This document shows positions 1 through 5,844 of a stretch of 7,033 bases of DNA, in pieces. Both the position numbers and the translations under genes were made by a program. Position 1 is the first letter of the stretch, and each line of letters opens with the position of its first letter. Source of the stretch: Methanobacteriota archaeon (GTDB taxonomy: Archaea > Halobacteriota > Halobacteria > Halobacteriales > Halalkalicoccaceae); NCBI GenBank assembly GCA_022561895.1, contig JADFQH010000131.1, positions 1,039 through 8,071 of the forward strand. The letters run 5' to 3'. The notes beneath the pieces were generated by a model, which saw nothing but the letters and a program-made list of their open reading frames with translations, made no database searches and was not told the DNA's origin.

Positions 1-1937
1 GCAACGCAGATCACGACCCACGGGGCGCGCTGCGCGACGCGCCCGCCAAACGAGAGACTCTCGCTTACTGGGCCGCCCCCGGTCCCAAAGGCCCGCTTTT
101 CTCGATCGTACCCGCGAGATTCGAGGGCGGCGTCGAGTTCGAGCTTCGTCGCGGGGATCAGCAAGCCGAAAACGAGGAGCGCGGAGGCGATTCCGAACGC
201 GCTTGCGATCCCGAATTCTCGAATTGGCCCAACGGGACTGACGAGGTTCGAGAGAAAGCCGATCACCGCCGTCGCCGTGACCCAGACGAGCGCGACACCT
301 AATCCCGAGAGAACGACCCTCATCGCAGCTCTCGTACTCGCCTTTCCTTCGGCACGCTGTTCGCGGGTCGTGGCTCCCCGCTCGCTATCCGAGACGCGTT
401 GCGTCTCGCGCTGCTCGCGGTGGCGCATGAACACGTGGATCGCATAATCGATCGACAGCCCGATCAGGAGGACGGGAACCGCGACCATGATCTGGTTGAA
501 GGGGATTCCGACCCAGCCCATGAAGCCAAAGGTCCAGAGAAGGACCGTGAAAATGCCAAGGCCTCCCAAAAGAATATCGAGGGGGTCGCGATACGCAATC
601 GCGAGAACGACGACGAAGCCGAGCGCGAGCGGGATGACGATCCCCAAGCTATCGGCGAGCGAGCGGTCGATCTCGTCGGTGATGATCCCCGTCCCGAAGA
701 CGAAGCCCTCGTCAAAGCGGTCCTCGACGATCTCGCTCATCGCGAGCTGTGAGTCAACGAGCGAGTCCGAGGCCTCGCCCTCGATCACCGTCTCGTCGTC
801 GCTGCTCTGGGTGACGAACACCGCACGGGCGTCCGCGGTGGTCGATCCCGGCTCGTAATCAGTGGGTAAGAACGCGAAGATCTCGCGGTCCGCGTCCGAA
901 TCGAGCAGTTCCGTGCTCACGTCGTCGATTTCTCCCTGGGTCATCGACTCCAACTGTTCGATCTGTGCTTCGATGCTCGGATCGCTCGCGTTCTCCTCGA
1001 ACTCGGCTTCGAGCTCCTCGCTTCGCTCTTCGAGTTCCTCGGTATCGGATTCGAGCTGTTCGCCCTCCGTTTCGAGAGTCTCACTGCTCCCTTCGAGATC
1101 GGCGCTCGCTTCCGCGAGCACCTCACTGTCGATGGCGTCGTACGCAGCCTCGATCTCCGCCGCTGGCTCCTCGCTTCGCTCCTCGTACTCGCTCTCCGAA
1201 ATCTCGCCCGCCTCCCGCTGGGCGTCGAGTTCGTTGAGTTGGGCCTGCGAATCGACAACTTCGCCGATCAAGCCCGAAAACGTGGCGTACTCCTCGTCGG
1301 GAAGTTCGTTTTGGGACTCGGTGTCGAGTTCGCCGAGCCCTGTCTCATACTCGCTCTCCGAGATCTCCTCTGCATCGTAGGCGACCCGTAGCTCCCGCGT
1401 CTCGTTCAGCGTCTCGGCCATGAACGCCCCGCGGGCTTCGATGGCCGCCCGCTCGTCTTCGAGTTCCTCGCGTTCTTCTTCGAGTGCCGCTCCACGTGCT
1501 TCGAGGTCCTCACCCTCGGCTTCGAGGCTCTCCGATTCGTTCTGTAGCCCCTCGGCACGCTCTTTTTCGATTGCGGCGGTTGCGATAACCGTCGAGAGGT
1601 CGCCGAACGGCTCATCCGCGAGCGTTTCGTTGATTTTCCCACTCTCCTCGAACTCCCCTTGCAGTTCGAGCGTGTCGATCAGCGACTCCTTCGAGAGGGC
1701 GTTTTCGTCCTCGATAACGATCTGGGCGACGGTGGTGTTCTCCTTAGCACCGAAGCGCTCGTCGATATACTCCTGCTTGTCCGCCTCCTCGCTCTCGGTC
1801 TGGAACTGATCGAGCGACGAGGACTGGGTGATCCCGAACACGCCGCCCCCGAGAAGCAGTGTAAGAACGAGAAAAACCGCGATCAGGGTTCGAGAACGCT
1901 CGGTTGCGAACGCGATCAGCCGATCCGCTACGGGCAC
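1..1937 (-). CDS. MMPL/RND-superfamily exporter, N-terminal 645 residues (3' end outside window)
   Basis: This is a membrane exporter of the MMPL/RND type, a proton-driven efflux or lipid-transport family. The class is sure; the substrate is unknown. The reading frame is open from a GTG at 1937 to the window edge. An in-frame TGA at 1947-1949 and an SD-like GAGGTGA at 1942-1948 fix the start. TM1 is about residues 17-36. An extracytoplasmic domain follows to about residue 430, much of it (about 117-332) Glu/Leu-rich coiled coil. Four more TM segments come next (about 433-449, 455-475, 480-496 and 540-562), then another at about 575-597. The RND signature G-L-S-I-D-Y-A-I-H places Asp497 in the membrane. 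A charged cytoplasmic loop lies at 505-538. The last residues (A-P-W-V-V-I-C-V) look like the start of TM7, so the second repeat unit is missing only because the window ends. It is downstream of the PAC2 gene on the same strand but has its own promoter-like sequence. The long coiled coil is larger than in textbook MmpL proteins. Confidence 0.9.
   Translation of the reverse strand, partial: MPVADRLIAFATERSRTLIAVFLVLTLLLGGGVFGITQSSSLDQFQTESEEADKQEYIDERFGAKENTTVAQIVIEDENALSKESLIDTLELQGEFEESGKINETLADEPFGDLSTVIATAAIEKERAEGLQNESESLEAEGEDLEARGAALEEEREELEDERAAIEARGAFMAETLNETRELRVAYDAEEISESEYETGLGELDTESQNELPDEEYATFSGLIGEVVDSQAQLNELDAQREAGEISESEYEERSEEPAAEIEAAYDAIDSEVLAEASADLEGSSETLETEGEQLESDTEELEERSEELEAEFEENASDPSIEAQIEQLESMTQGEIDDVSTELLDSDADREIFAFLPTDYEPGSTTADARAVFVTQSSDDETVIEGEASDSLVDSQLAMSEIVEDRFDEGFVFGTGIITDEIDRSLADSLGIVIPLALGFVVVLAIAYRDPLDILLGGLGIFTVLLWTFGFMGWVGIPFNQIMVAVPVLLIGLSIDYAIHVFMRHREQRETQRVSDSERGATTREQRAEGKASTRAAMRVVLSGLGVALVWVTATAVIGFLSNLVSPVGPIREFGIASAFGIASALLVFGLLIPATKLELDAALESRGYDREKRAFGTGGGPVSESLSFGGRVAQRAPWVVICV
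1182..1364 (-). repeat. Internal duplication in the exporter coiled coil (I-S-E-S-E-Y-E motif)
   Basis: Two 21-bp copies, at 1344-1364 and 1182-1202, match at 19 of 21 positions. They encode I-S-E-S-E-Y-E at residues 192-198 and 246-252 of the RND exporter. Each follows a similar lead-in (A-Y-D-A-E-E and R-E-A-G-E). The helix-turn-helix pattern resembles the short SHOCT-type hairpin consensus; that resemblance is an inference from memory of the family. Confidence 0.6.
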
Positions 1938-1973
1938 GCACTCACCTCAGTATGGAACACTCGAATCATCAAC

Positions 1974-2001
1974 GGCTGTCTATACCATCGAACAGACAGC
2001 C
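1974..2001. repeat. 8-bp inverted repeat in the exporter promoter region
   Basis: GGCTGTCT at 1974-1981 and AGACAGCC at 1994-2001 are perfect complements separated by 12 nt. The repeat starts right beside the TATA-like box of the exporter gene and spans the predicted transcription start. A repressor operator is therefore more likely than an RNA hairpin. No known regulator recognition sequence was identified. Confidence 0.5.
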
Positions 2002-2004
2002 CCT

Positions 2005-2016
2005 TCATATAATAAT
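2005..2016 (-). promoter_or_regulatory. TATA-like box for the RND exporter gene
   Basis: Read on the minus strand, this AT-rich stretch contains TTATTATATGA. Transcription would be expected to start roughly 25 nt downstream, near 1985. That leaves a leader of about 48 nt that contains the GAGGTGA ribosome-binding site at 1942-1948. This differs from the leaderless arrangement suggested for the PAC2 and MFS genes in the window. Confidence 0.45.
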
Positions 2017-2069
2017 TTCGAGTTTAAATGCAAGAATAGTAAATCGAAGATGGCAAGCAGGCGGGTCCG

Positions 2070-2810
2070 CTACTGGTACATACCCACTGGGGTCGCCTGC
2101 GTGCTCTCGTCCTCGCCGGCTTGCTGCATCCGTTTTGCGAGCTGCTCGCGCTGTCCTCTGATCTGCTCTGCCTGTTCGACCAGTCGCTCGATATCGACTT
2201 CGATCTCCGTGATCGGTGCAATCGCGCCCTGGATCAGCGCGCGGGCGGCTTCGGGATCGGGAAACTGGGGGTCGCTTTCGACGACCAACCCAACACTGCT
2301 GAGTCCCGTCTCCGTCGCGTGATTGAGCAGCGCGCCGGTCGGACCACTGATAAAGCCCGTCTCGCGGGGCGGGACGATCCCCGCCCGGTCGAGGTGGTCG
2401 CTTGCTCCCCCGGTCGCGACGCCGTAGACTTCAGGTGAGTCGTCCTTTTCGGCGGGGCGGCCACTGAGATACAGCGGCGTCACCTCGTTCTCCGCGAGCC
2501 AGCCCGTAACACAGGCGGCGAACTCCGGTGCGCCCTCGCTCGAAATCGGAACCTCGCTCTGCAGTGCAAGAAGGTCGCGTTCGGGATCGACGTAGATTCT
2601 CACAGGTGGTTTGAGTTCGTCGTCCTCGGGGTGATAGACACCGATTCGAGGCAATCCATCGCAGTGAACGCTCGCATAATGGCGCATCGAGAACGCCTCG
2701 ATTAGGTGGTCAGTGGCGATCTTTCCCACGAGTCCGAGACCGGGAAGCCCCTCGACGAGAAACGGCTCCGAAAGCGAGATCGTATCGTCGTGAATGCTAA
2801 TTTGTGCCAT
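2070..2810 (-). CDS. PAC2-family (proteasome assembly chaperone-like) protein with C-terminal HbYX tail
   Basis: The 246-residue protein has the PAC2/COG2047 hallmark near its N terminus (E-G-L-P-G-L-G-L-V-G-K-I-A-x-D-H-L-I, residues 20-37). The alpha/beta body runs to about residue 200. A charged helical segment at 203-231 probably forms a coiled coil. The last three residues are Met-Tyr-Gln, which fits the hydrophobic-Tyr-X tail that proteasome activators and some archaeal PAC2 homologues (PbaA/PbaB) insert into pockets of the 20S alpha ring. The reading frame extends 18 codons upstream to an ATG at 2864. ATG 2810 is preferred because a TATA-like box sits 25-33 nt before it, inside that extension, and because the family begins near this Met. 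The gene probably has a leaderless transcript. The family call is strong; the proteasome role is inferred from the family and the tail. Confidence 0.88.
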   Translation of the reverse strand: MAQISIHDDTISLSEPFLVEGLPGLGLVGKIATDHLIEAFSMRHYASVHCDGLPRIGVYHPEDDELKPPVRIYVDPERDLLALQSEVPISSEGAPEFAACVTGWLAENEVTPLYLSGRPAEKDDSPEVYGVATGGASDHLDRAGIVPPRETGFISGPTGALLNHATETGLSSVGLVVESDPQFPDPEAARALIQGAIAPITEIEVDIERLVEQAEQIRGQREQLAKRMQQAGEDESTQATPVGMYQ

Positions 2811-2834
2811 GGCTCCGATACTGTGCCGACCGTC

Positions 2835-2843
2835 TTTAAAATA
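2835..2843 (-). promoter_or_regulatory. TATA-like box for the PAC2 gene (leaderless start)
   Basis: The minus-strand reading TATTTTAAA is centred about 28 nt upstream of ATG 2810. This is the spacing expected when a haloarchaeal transcript begins at its start codon. It also argues against the longer reading frame from 2864. Confidence 0.55.
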
Positions 2844-2972
2844 CGCCTTTCCTCGATCAACCAAGTCTACTATTTATACGGACAGAGTTCTATTATCCCG
2901 GTGAGAAATGACAATAAAGTATCATAATTGCGAGAGTGAGGTTGATCAGTTAACAATAATAGAGAGGAAATA

Positions 2973-2996
2973 ATGTCGAGGAAACAACCAGAATGA
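2973..2996 (+). CDS. Possible 7-residue leader peptide (uORF) overlapping the next start
   Basis: ATG at 2973 opens a seven-codon frame (M-S-R-K-Q-P-E). Its TGA at 2994-2996 overlaps the ATG at 2993 of the DUF7344 gene. A GAGG lies 5 nt before it at 2964-2967, better spaced than the GAGG at 2978-2981 that sits 11 nt before the main start. It could couple translation of the downstream gene. A frame this short can easily arise by chance. Confidence 0.25.
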   Translation: MSRKQPE

Positions 2997-3349
2997 GTAC
3001 GATAACGACATCATCGACCCTGTCACTCGATACGGTTTTTTATATCTTGAGCGACTGCCGGAAACGATACGTGCTGTACGCGCTCCACCGAGCGGAAGGG
3101 AACTCGCTGTCGGTCCATCAGTTGGCGACAAAGGTACACAGTATGGAGCAAAACGGGTCCTTCGCTGACGACGGGAGTCCAACGCAGATCGCAGACGACC
3201 TCCGCAAACAGCGGCTACCGGAGTTGGCCACGGCGGGTGTCGTCGAATACGATGAACGAAGCGAGACCGCCCGCTATCACCGTATGCCATCGCTAGAAGA
3301 ATGGCTCGAACACGCCGAGTTCAAGGAGGGAAAACATCCCGGTCCATAG
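2993..3349 (+). CDS. Small winged-helix protein, DUF7344 type, copy A
   Basis: This 118-residue soluble protein matches the pattern of haloarchaeal DUF7344 wHTH proteins. The first helix reads L-S-L-D-T-V-F-Y-I-L-S and is followed by a basic R-K-R-Y-V-L-Y stretch (residues 10-30). A helix with Q-L-A-T-K-V comes next (43-48). The L-P-E-L-A-T-A-G-V-V-E-Y-D segment (75-87) forms the last helix and the wing strand. The C-terminal tail is S-L-E-E-W-L-E-H-A-E-F-K-E-G-K. The fold suggests DNA binding; the target is unknown. It is a paralogue of the gene at 3600, and their last ~30 residues are nearly the same. It runs divergently from the PAC2 gene across a 182-bp AT-rich gap. A TATA-like TTTATA at 2873-2878 could serve it with a leader of about 90 nt. 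Confidence 0.8.
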   Translation: MSTITTSSTLSLDTVFYILSDCRKRYVLYALHRAEGNSLSVHQLATKVHSMEQNGSFADDGSPTQIADDLRKQRLPELATAGVVEYDERSETARYHRMPSLEEWLEHAEFKEGKHPGP

Positions 3350-3426
3350 CGAAACGATCTGTGCCATACCCGCACGACAAACGGCGAGCGCCTCGGCCAC
3401 CGGTCGCACGCTCTTCAGGAACACGG

Positions 3427-3436
3427 TTATATAGTT
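3427..3436 (+). promoter_or_regulatory. TATA-like box between the two DUF7344 genes
   Basis: TTATATAGTT is the most AT-rich spot in the 250-base gap at 3350-3599. If used, it would start a transcript near 3460, giving copy B a leader of about 140 nt that contains the 14-bp inverted repeat. Apart from this box, the inverted repeat and a lone GTACCGG at 3466-3472, I see no gene in the gap. Confidence 0.35.
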
Positions 3437-3525
3437 ATGTGTCCTCGTATACATGAATGGGGAACGTACCGGATGGCTCGTCCTCGTGGGGAGGGAGCCG
3501 GACTGATAAGGACGGTTGTAACTGT

Positions 3526-3565
3526 GTACCGGTGATCGCCGGTACGGGTCAGCGATCACCGGTAC
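3526..3565. repeat. Perfect 14-bp inverted repeat with alternative 7-bp hairpin
   Basis: The arms at 3526-3539 and 3552-3565 (GTACCGGTGATCGC and its complement) pair perfectly across a 12-nt spacer. The left arm can instead pair over 7 bp with CCGGTAC at 3539-3545, so two mutually exclusive hairpins are possible. A further GTACCGG occurs at 3466-3472. The right arm ends 34 nt before the ATG of copy B. This could be an operator for one of the neighbouring wHTH proteins or a leader RNA structure. No T-run follows, so a terminator is less likely. Confidence 0.7.
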
Positions 3566-3599
3566 GGGGCTCCAACAGCCCTTATGACGGAGTGCGCCG

Positions 3600-3965
3600 A
3601 TGAGTTCGGAGCCGCGGGAGCTGTCGCTGGATGCGATCTTCGAGCTCCTCTGTCGGCGGCGACGGCGGTATGCGCTGTACGTCCTCTACCGATACGGAGA
3701 GAACGGGATCCCGCTCGAGGAGCTTGCCACGCGGGTAAGCGAGCTTGAGACCGACGGAGACGAAACGTCATACGGAGACGAAACGTCGTACGAACACGAA
3801 ACGCTCGTGTTGCTCCTCCGGGAGCGCCACCTACCGAAACTCGCAGACGCACACGTTATCGACTTCGACGAACGAAGCGGGACGGTTCGCTATCACGGTC
3901 AGCCCTCGCTCGAAGAGTGGATCGAACACGCCGAGTTCAAGGAAGGCAAGCAGTCCGACGGATAG
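3600..3965 (+). CDS. Small winged-helix protein, DUF7344 type, copy B
   Basis: This 121-residue paralogue of the gene at 2993 has the same architecture. L-S-L-D-A-I-F-E-L-L starts at residue 8, followed by C-R-R-R-R-R-Y-A-L-Y-V-L-Y (18-30), which is more basic than in copy A. E-L-A-T-R-V is at 41-46, L-P-K-L-A-D-A-H-V-I-D-F-D at 78-90, and the S-L-E-E-W-I-E-H-A-E-F-K-E-G-K tail follows. Between the helices, residues 53-68 are a low-complexity G-D-E-T-S-Y duplication absent from copy A. The start is fixed by an in-frame TGA at 3585-3587 and a GGAG at 3589-3592. DNA binding is inferred from fold and charge. The gene lies 38 nt upstream of the methyltransferase gene on the same strand; whether they share a transcript is unclear. 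Confidence 0.82.
   Translation: MSSEPRELSLDAIFELLCRRRRRYALYVLYRYGENGIPLEELATRVSELETDGDETSYGDETSYEHETLVLLLRERHLPKLADAHVIDFDERSGTVRYHGQPSLEEWIEHAEFKEGKQSDG
3756..3803 (+). repeat. 18-bp tandem repeat inside DUF7344 copy B
   Basis: Two adjacent 18-bp units, at 3756-3773 and 3774-3791, differ at one base. A degenerate partial third unit follows at 3792-3803. They encode G-D-E-T-S-Y twice and then E-H-E-T, a short acidic insertion in a loop of the wHTH protein. The unit length preserves the reading frame. Confidence 0.8.
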
Positions 3966-3978
3966 CGAAACCCACAAG
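3966..3978 (+). promoter_or_regulatory. Possible leaderless promoter for the methyltransferase operon
   Basis: CGAAACCCACAAG lies 26-38 nt before ATG 4004, where BRE/TATA elements of leaderless haloarchaeal genes sit. The same TAGCGAAAC begins at the stop codon of DUF7344 copy A, so part of the box may come from the gene duplication. It is weakly TATA-like, so confidence is low. Confidence 0.3.
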
Positions 3979-4003
3979 CGCGCGACCGAAGTACCGAATA
4001 TCG

Positions 4004-4912
4004 ATGGAGGTGCTTTCGCGCTACGAGCCGATCGTCGACGATTTCGAAGGATTTCTCGCCGCCTGTGAGCGCTCGCTGCCCGCGGTCGTCCGCGTGAACA
4101 CGATCAAAGCGAGTGTCGAGCGGACGAAACGCGCCCTCGACGAGGCGGGAATCGATTATGCGGAGCGAGACTGGAACGCGAAAGTACTGGAACTCGACAC
4201 GGACAAACCGGGCAACACGTGGCCCTACTTTCACGGCTGGATCCACGGCCAGGAGGAGATCTCCTCGCTCCCGGCGACGGTCCTTTCACCCCTGCCCGGC
4301 GAGCGCGTCCTTGACTCCTGTAGTGCGCCCGGCGGCAAGACCGCCCAGATCGCTGCACTCATGGACGATTCTGGACTCCTTGTGGCGAACGACAGCAACC
4401 TCGGGCGGCTCTCCGCGCTCCGTTTTAACGCCGAGCGATTGGGGCTGACGAACGTCGCCGTTACCCGCCAAGACGCCCGTAACTTCTCGCTCAAACCCGT
4501 CTCACTCACCGCCTTCGATCGAACCCTCGTTGATGCCCCCTGTTCCTGTGAAGGGACGATCCGAAAGAACCCCGACGCCCTCGACGAGTGGTCGCTCTCG
4601 CACGTCGAGGGCGTCGCAGGTGTCCAAAAAGGAATTTTGCGACGAGCGATTCAGGCCACCCGTGAGGGGGGCACGGTCGTCTACTCGACCTGCACGTTCG
4701 CCCCCGAGGAGAACGAGGCCGTCGTGGATCACGTTCTCGAAAACGAGGACTGTTCTGTCGTCGAGTTCGACACGCCCCTCGACTCCCGACCGGGGATCAC
4801 CGAGTGGAACGAGGAAGAATACGACGATTCGCTGGCGAAGACACGACGATACTACCCGCACCACAACGATACTGGCGGGTTTTTCTGTGCGAAACTGGAG
4901 GCGACCGGATGA
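4004..4912 (+). CDS. NOL1/NOP2/Sun-family RNA (cytosine-C5) methyltransferase, catalytic domain
   Basis: The 302-residue enzyme transfers a methyl group from S-adenosylmethionine to C5 of cytosine in tRNA or rRNA in the cytoplasm. Motif I is V-L-D-S-C-S-A-P-G-G-K-T (residues 102-113). The acidic SAM contacts are Asp130 (V-A-N-D-S-N) and Asp157 (R-Q-D-A). Motif IV is D-A-P-C-S-C-E-G-T (177-185), with Cys180 expected to help product release. Motif VI is S-T-C-T-F-A-P-E-E-N-E (228-238), with Cys230 the expected nucleophile. The C-terminal Y-P-H...G-F-F-C-A-K-L block is also typical. The frame opens upstream at 3917, but that part overlaps the end of DUF7344 copy B; ATG 4004 suits the family start. 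An attached PUA domain is missing and is encoded by the next gene, which overlaps by ATGA. Archaeal relatives include Trm4-like tRNA m5C enzymes; the exact target base cannot be told here. Confidence 0.92.
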   Translation: MEVLSRYEPIVDDFEGFLAACERSLPAVVRVNTIKASVERTKRALDEAGIDYAERDWNAKVLELDTDKPGNTWPYFHGWIHGQEEISSLPATVLSPLPGERVLDSCSAPGGKTAQIAALMDDSGLLVANDSNLGRLSALRFNAERLGLTNVAVTRQDARNFSLKPVSLTAFDRTLVDAPCSCEGTIRKNPDALDEWSLSHVEGVAGVQKGILRRAIQATREGGTVVYSTCTFAPEENEAVVDHVLENEDCSVVEFDTPLDSRPGITEWNEEEYDDSLAKTRRYYPHHNDTGGFFCAKLEATG

Positions 4913-5415
4913 GTGAAACCAACGATGGCCAGCGATTCGACCGCCTGCCCGCCACAATCGACGAGCGGGACGTCGAGGGCCGAGCCACCCGCGAGGAGGT
5001 GCTCGACTGGTGGAACGAACGATTTGAAATCGGTGCTGAACTGTTCGAGAACCACTCCTTCTGGGAGAAAGGTGCGGGGAAGATCTGGATTTTCCACGGT
5101 GACGTTCCCTCTCCCACGGAGATCGAGGGATTGGGAATGACGTTCCTCAGAACCCGCCAAGAACACTGGAAACCGACGACGAACGCCGTTCAACGTTTTG
5201 GGTGCGAGGCCGAACGGAACGTGATCGAACTCGATCCCGAGGCGGCCATGAACTTCGTCCGCGGCGAGGACCAAAAACTCGACTGGGACGGCGACTGGGG
5301 TTATCTGATCGCCTCCCACGAGATCGCTGGCGAGCGAGAACCACTGGGTGTCGGGCTGTATCTCCACGGCGAGCTGCGCTCTGTCGTACCGAAAGGGCGA
5401 CGGCGCGAGGACTGA
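4909..5415 (+). CDS. PUA-like RNA-binding partner of the NOL1/NOP2/Sun methyltransferase (stand-alone C-terminal module)
   Basis: ATG 4909 overlaps the stop of the methyltransferase gene by four bases (ATGA), so the two are probably translationally coupled. The 168-residue product has a helical, acidic N-terminal part (residues 20-50, including E-E-V-L-D-W-W-N-E-R-F). A block then resembles the C-terminal region of RsmF/NOL1-type enzymes: H-W-K-P-T-T-N-A-V-Q-R-F-G (86-98), N-V-I-E-L-D (104-109), G-Y-L-I-A (131-135), L-G-V-G-L (146-150) and L-R-S-V-V-P-K (156-162). In bacterial relatives this module is fused to the catalytic domain and binds RNA. Here it probably supplies the RNA-binding surface in trans. 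The frame extends upstream to 4804, but that part lies inside the methyltransferase gene. The family match is from memory of the motif pattern. Confidence 0.8.
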   Translation: MSETNDGQRFDRLPATIDERDVEGRATREEVLDWWNERFEIGAELFENHSFWEKGAGKIWIFHGDVPSPTEIEGLGMTFLRTRQEHWKPTTNAVQRFGCEAERNVIELDPEAAMNFVRGEDQKLDWDGDWGYLIASHEIAGEREPLGVGLYLHGELRSVVPKGRRRED

Positions 5416-5433
5416 ACTGTCGTATTCGTCGAG

Positions 5434-5787
5434 TTACTGAGCTTCGCCGTTCAGCAGGAGTGGTTTGACGAAGATATGTGGATGTTTCAGTACGGGAATT
5501 TTCCGCTGACCGTTATGTTCGTACTCGATCACCTGTTCTTCCGAGAGCACAGTTAGATCCTCAGAAACGACACTTACCTGCCGGTCGAGCCGCCGTGCCA
5601 GATCTCGAACTGACTCAACACGCTCCCGTGAGAGAAGTTCGATTATTTCCATTCGTCGCTCGGTGAGAATTCGCCGCGCTCCCTCGACATCCGTGTAGAG
5701 CGCGTCATTGTAGCCAGCTTGCGACGCCCGCACAATATACTGCTGCATCTCGTTGCGCGCGCGGCGTTCGGGCTGGTTCGTTGCCAT
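5434..5787 (-). CDS. HVO_A0114-type HTH DNA-binding protein (antitoxin-like or autoregulator)
   Basis: The 117-residue product starts at ATG 5787; the frame extends upstream to 6096, but that part is antisense to the next gene. Residues 39-55 (R-R-I-L-T-E-R-R-M-E-I-I-E-L-L) lead into a winged helix. It consists of V-R-D-L-A-R-R-L-D-R (60-69), a recognition helix V-S-V-V-S-E-D-L-T-V-L (71-81), and a wing with V-I-E-Y-E-H-N-G-Q-R-K-I-P-V-L (86-100). This order matches the HVO_A0114 family of putative DNA-binding proteins, which in haloarchaea often pairs with TumE-like toxin genes. It runs divergently from the gene at 5845 and convergently with the PUA-like gene, only 18 bp away. A palindrome 2 bp upstream of its start codon suggests autoregulation. 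Confidence 0.8.
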   Translation of the reverse strand: MATNQPERRARNEMQQYIVRASQAGYNDALYTDVEGARRILTERRMEIIELLSRERVESVRDLARRLDRQVSVVSEDLTVLSEEQVIEYEHNGQRKIPVLKHPHIFVKPLLLNGEAQ

Positions 5788-5789
5788 CT

Positions 5790-5808
5790 GTTCAGGTATT
5801 ACCCGAAC
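5790..5808. promoter_or_regulatory. 19-bp imperfect palindrome, probable operator of the divergent pair
   Basis: The pattern GTTC-N-GGTA-N-TACC-N-GAAC is centred at 5799. Eight of nine positions in each half are complementary. It lies 2 bp from the start codon of the HTH gene and 36 bp before the start of its partner, inside their 57-bp shared gap. Dyad symmetry of this size suits a dimeric winged-helix protein, most simply the HTH product itself. AT-rich sequence at about 5812-5822 may provide overlapping TATA elements for both directions. Confidence 0.6.
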
Positions 5809-5844
5809 GCCCATGTAGTTTTGGGCAGCAGTTACAAAAAGGAG

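Noticed and set aside
399..1809. Several plus-strand open frames rich in Ser or in Asp/Glu/Arg
   Set aside because: They are antisense shadows of the exporter gene. The Ser-rich runs are the complement of its Glu-codon-rich coiled coil, and none has a plausible start region or family pattern.
2811..2864. 18-codon N-terminal extension of the PAC2 gene
   Set aside because: The extension contains the TATA-like box and does not resemble the family N terminus, which begins at the Met at 2810.
3293..3559. Minus-strand frame of 88 codons between the wHTH genes
   Set aside because: It overlaps the 3' end of copy A and the inverted repeat, has no recognisable motif and no promoter-like sequence.
3526..3565. 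Inverted repeat as an insertion-sequence end or CRISPR repeat
   Set aside because: There is no transposase, no matching terminal repeat elsewhere in the window and no regular spacer series.
3556..3852. Arg-rich minus-strand frame antisense to copy B
   Set aside because: Low-complexity Arg/Ala/Thr composition is typical of antisense frames in GC-rich DNA.
3917..4003. 29-codon extension of the methyltransferase upstream of ATG 4004
   Set aside because: It lies over the end of DUF7344 copy B and adds no methyltransferase motif.
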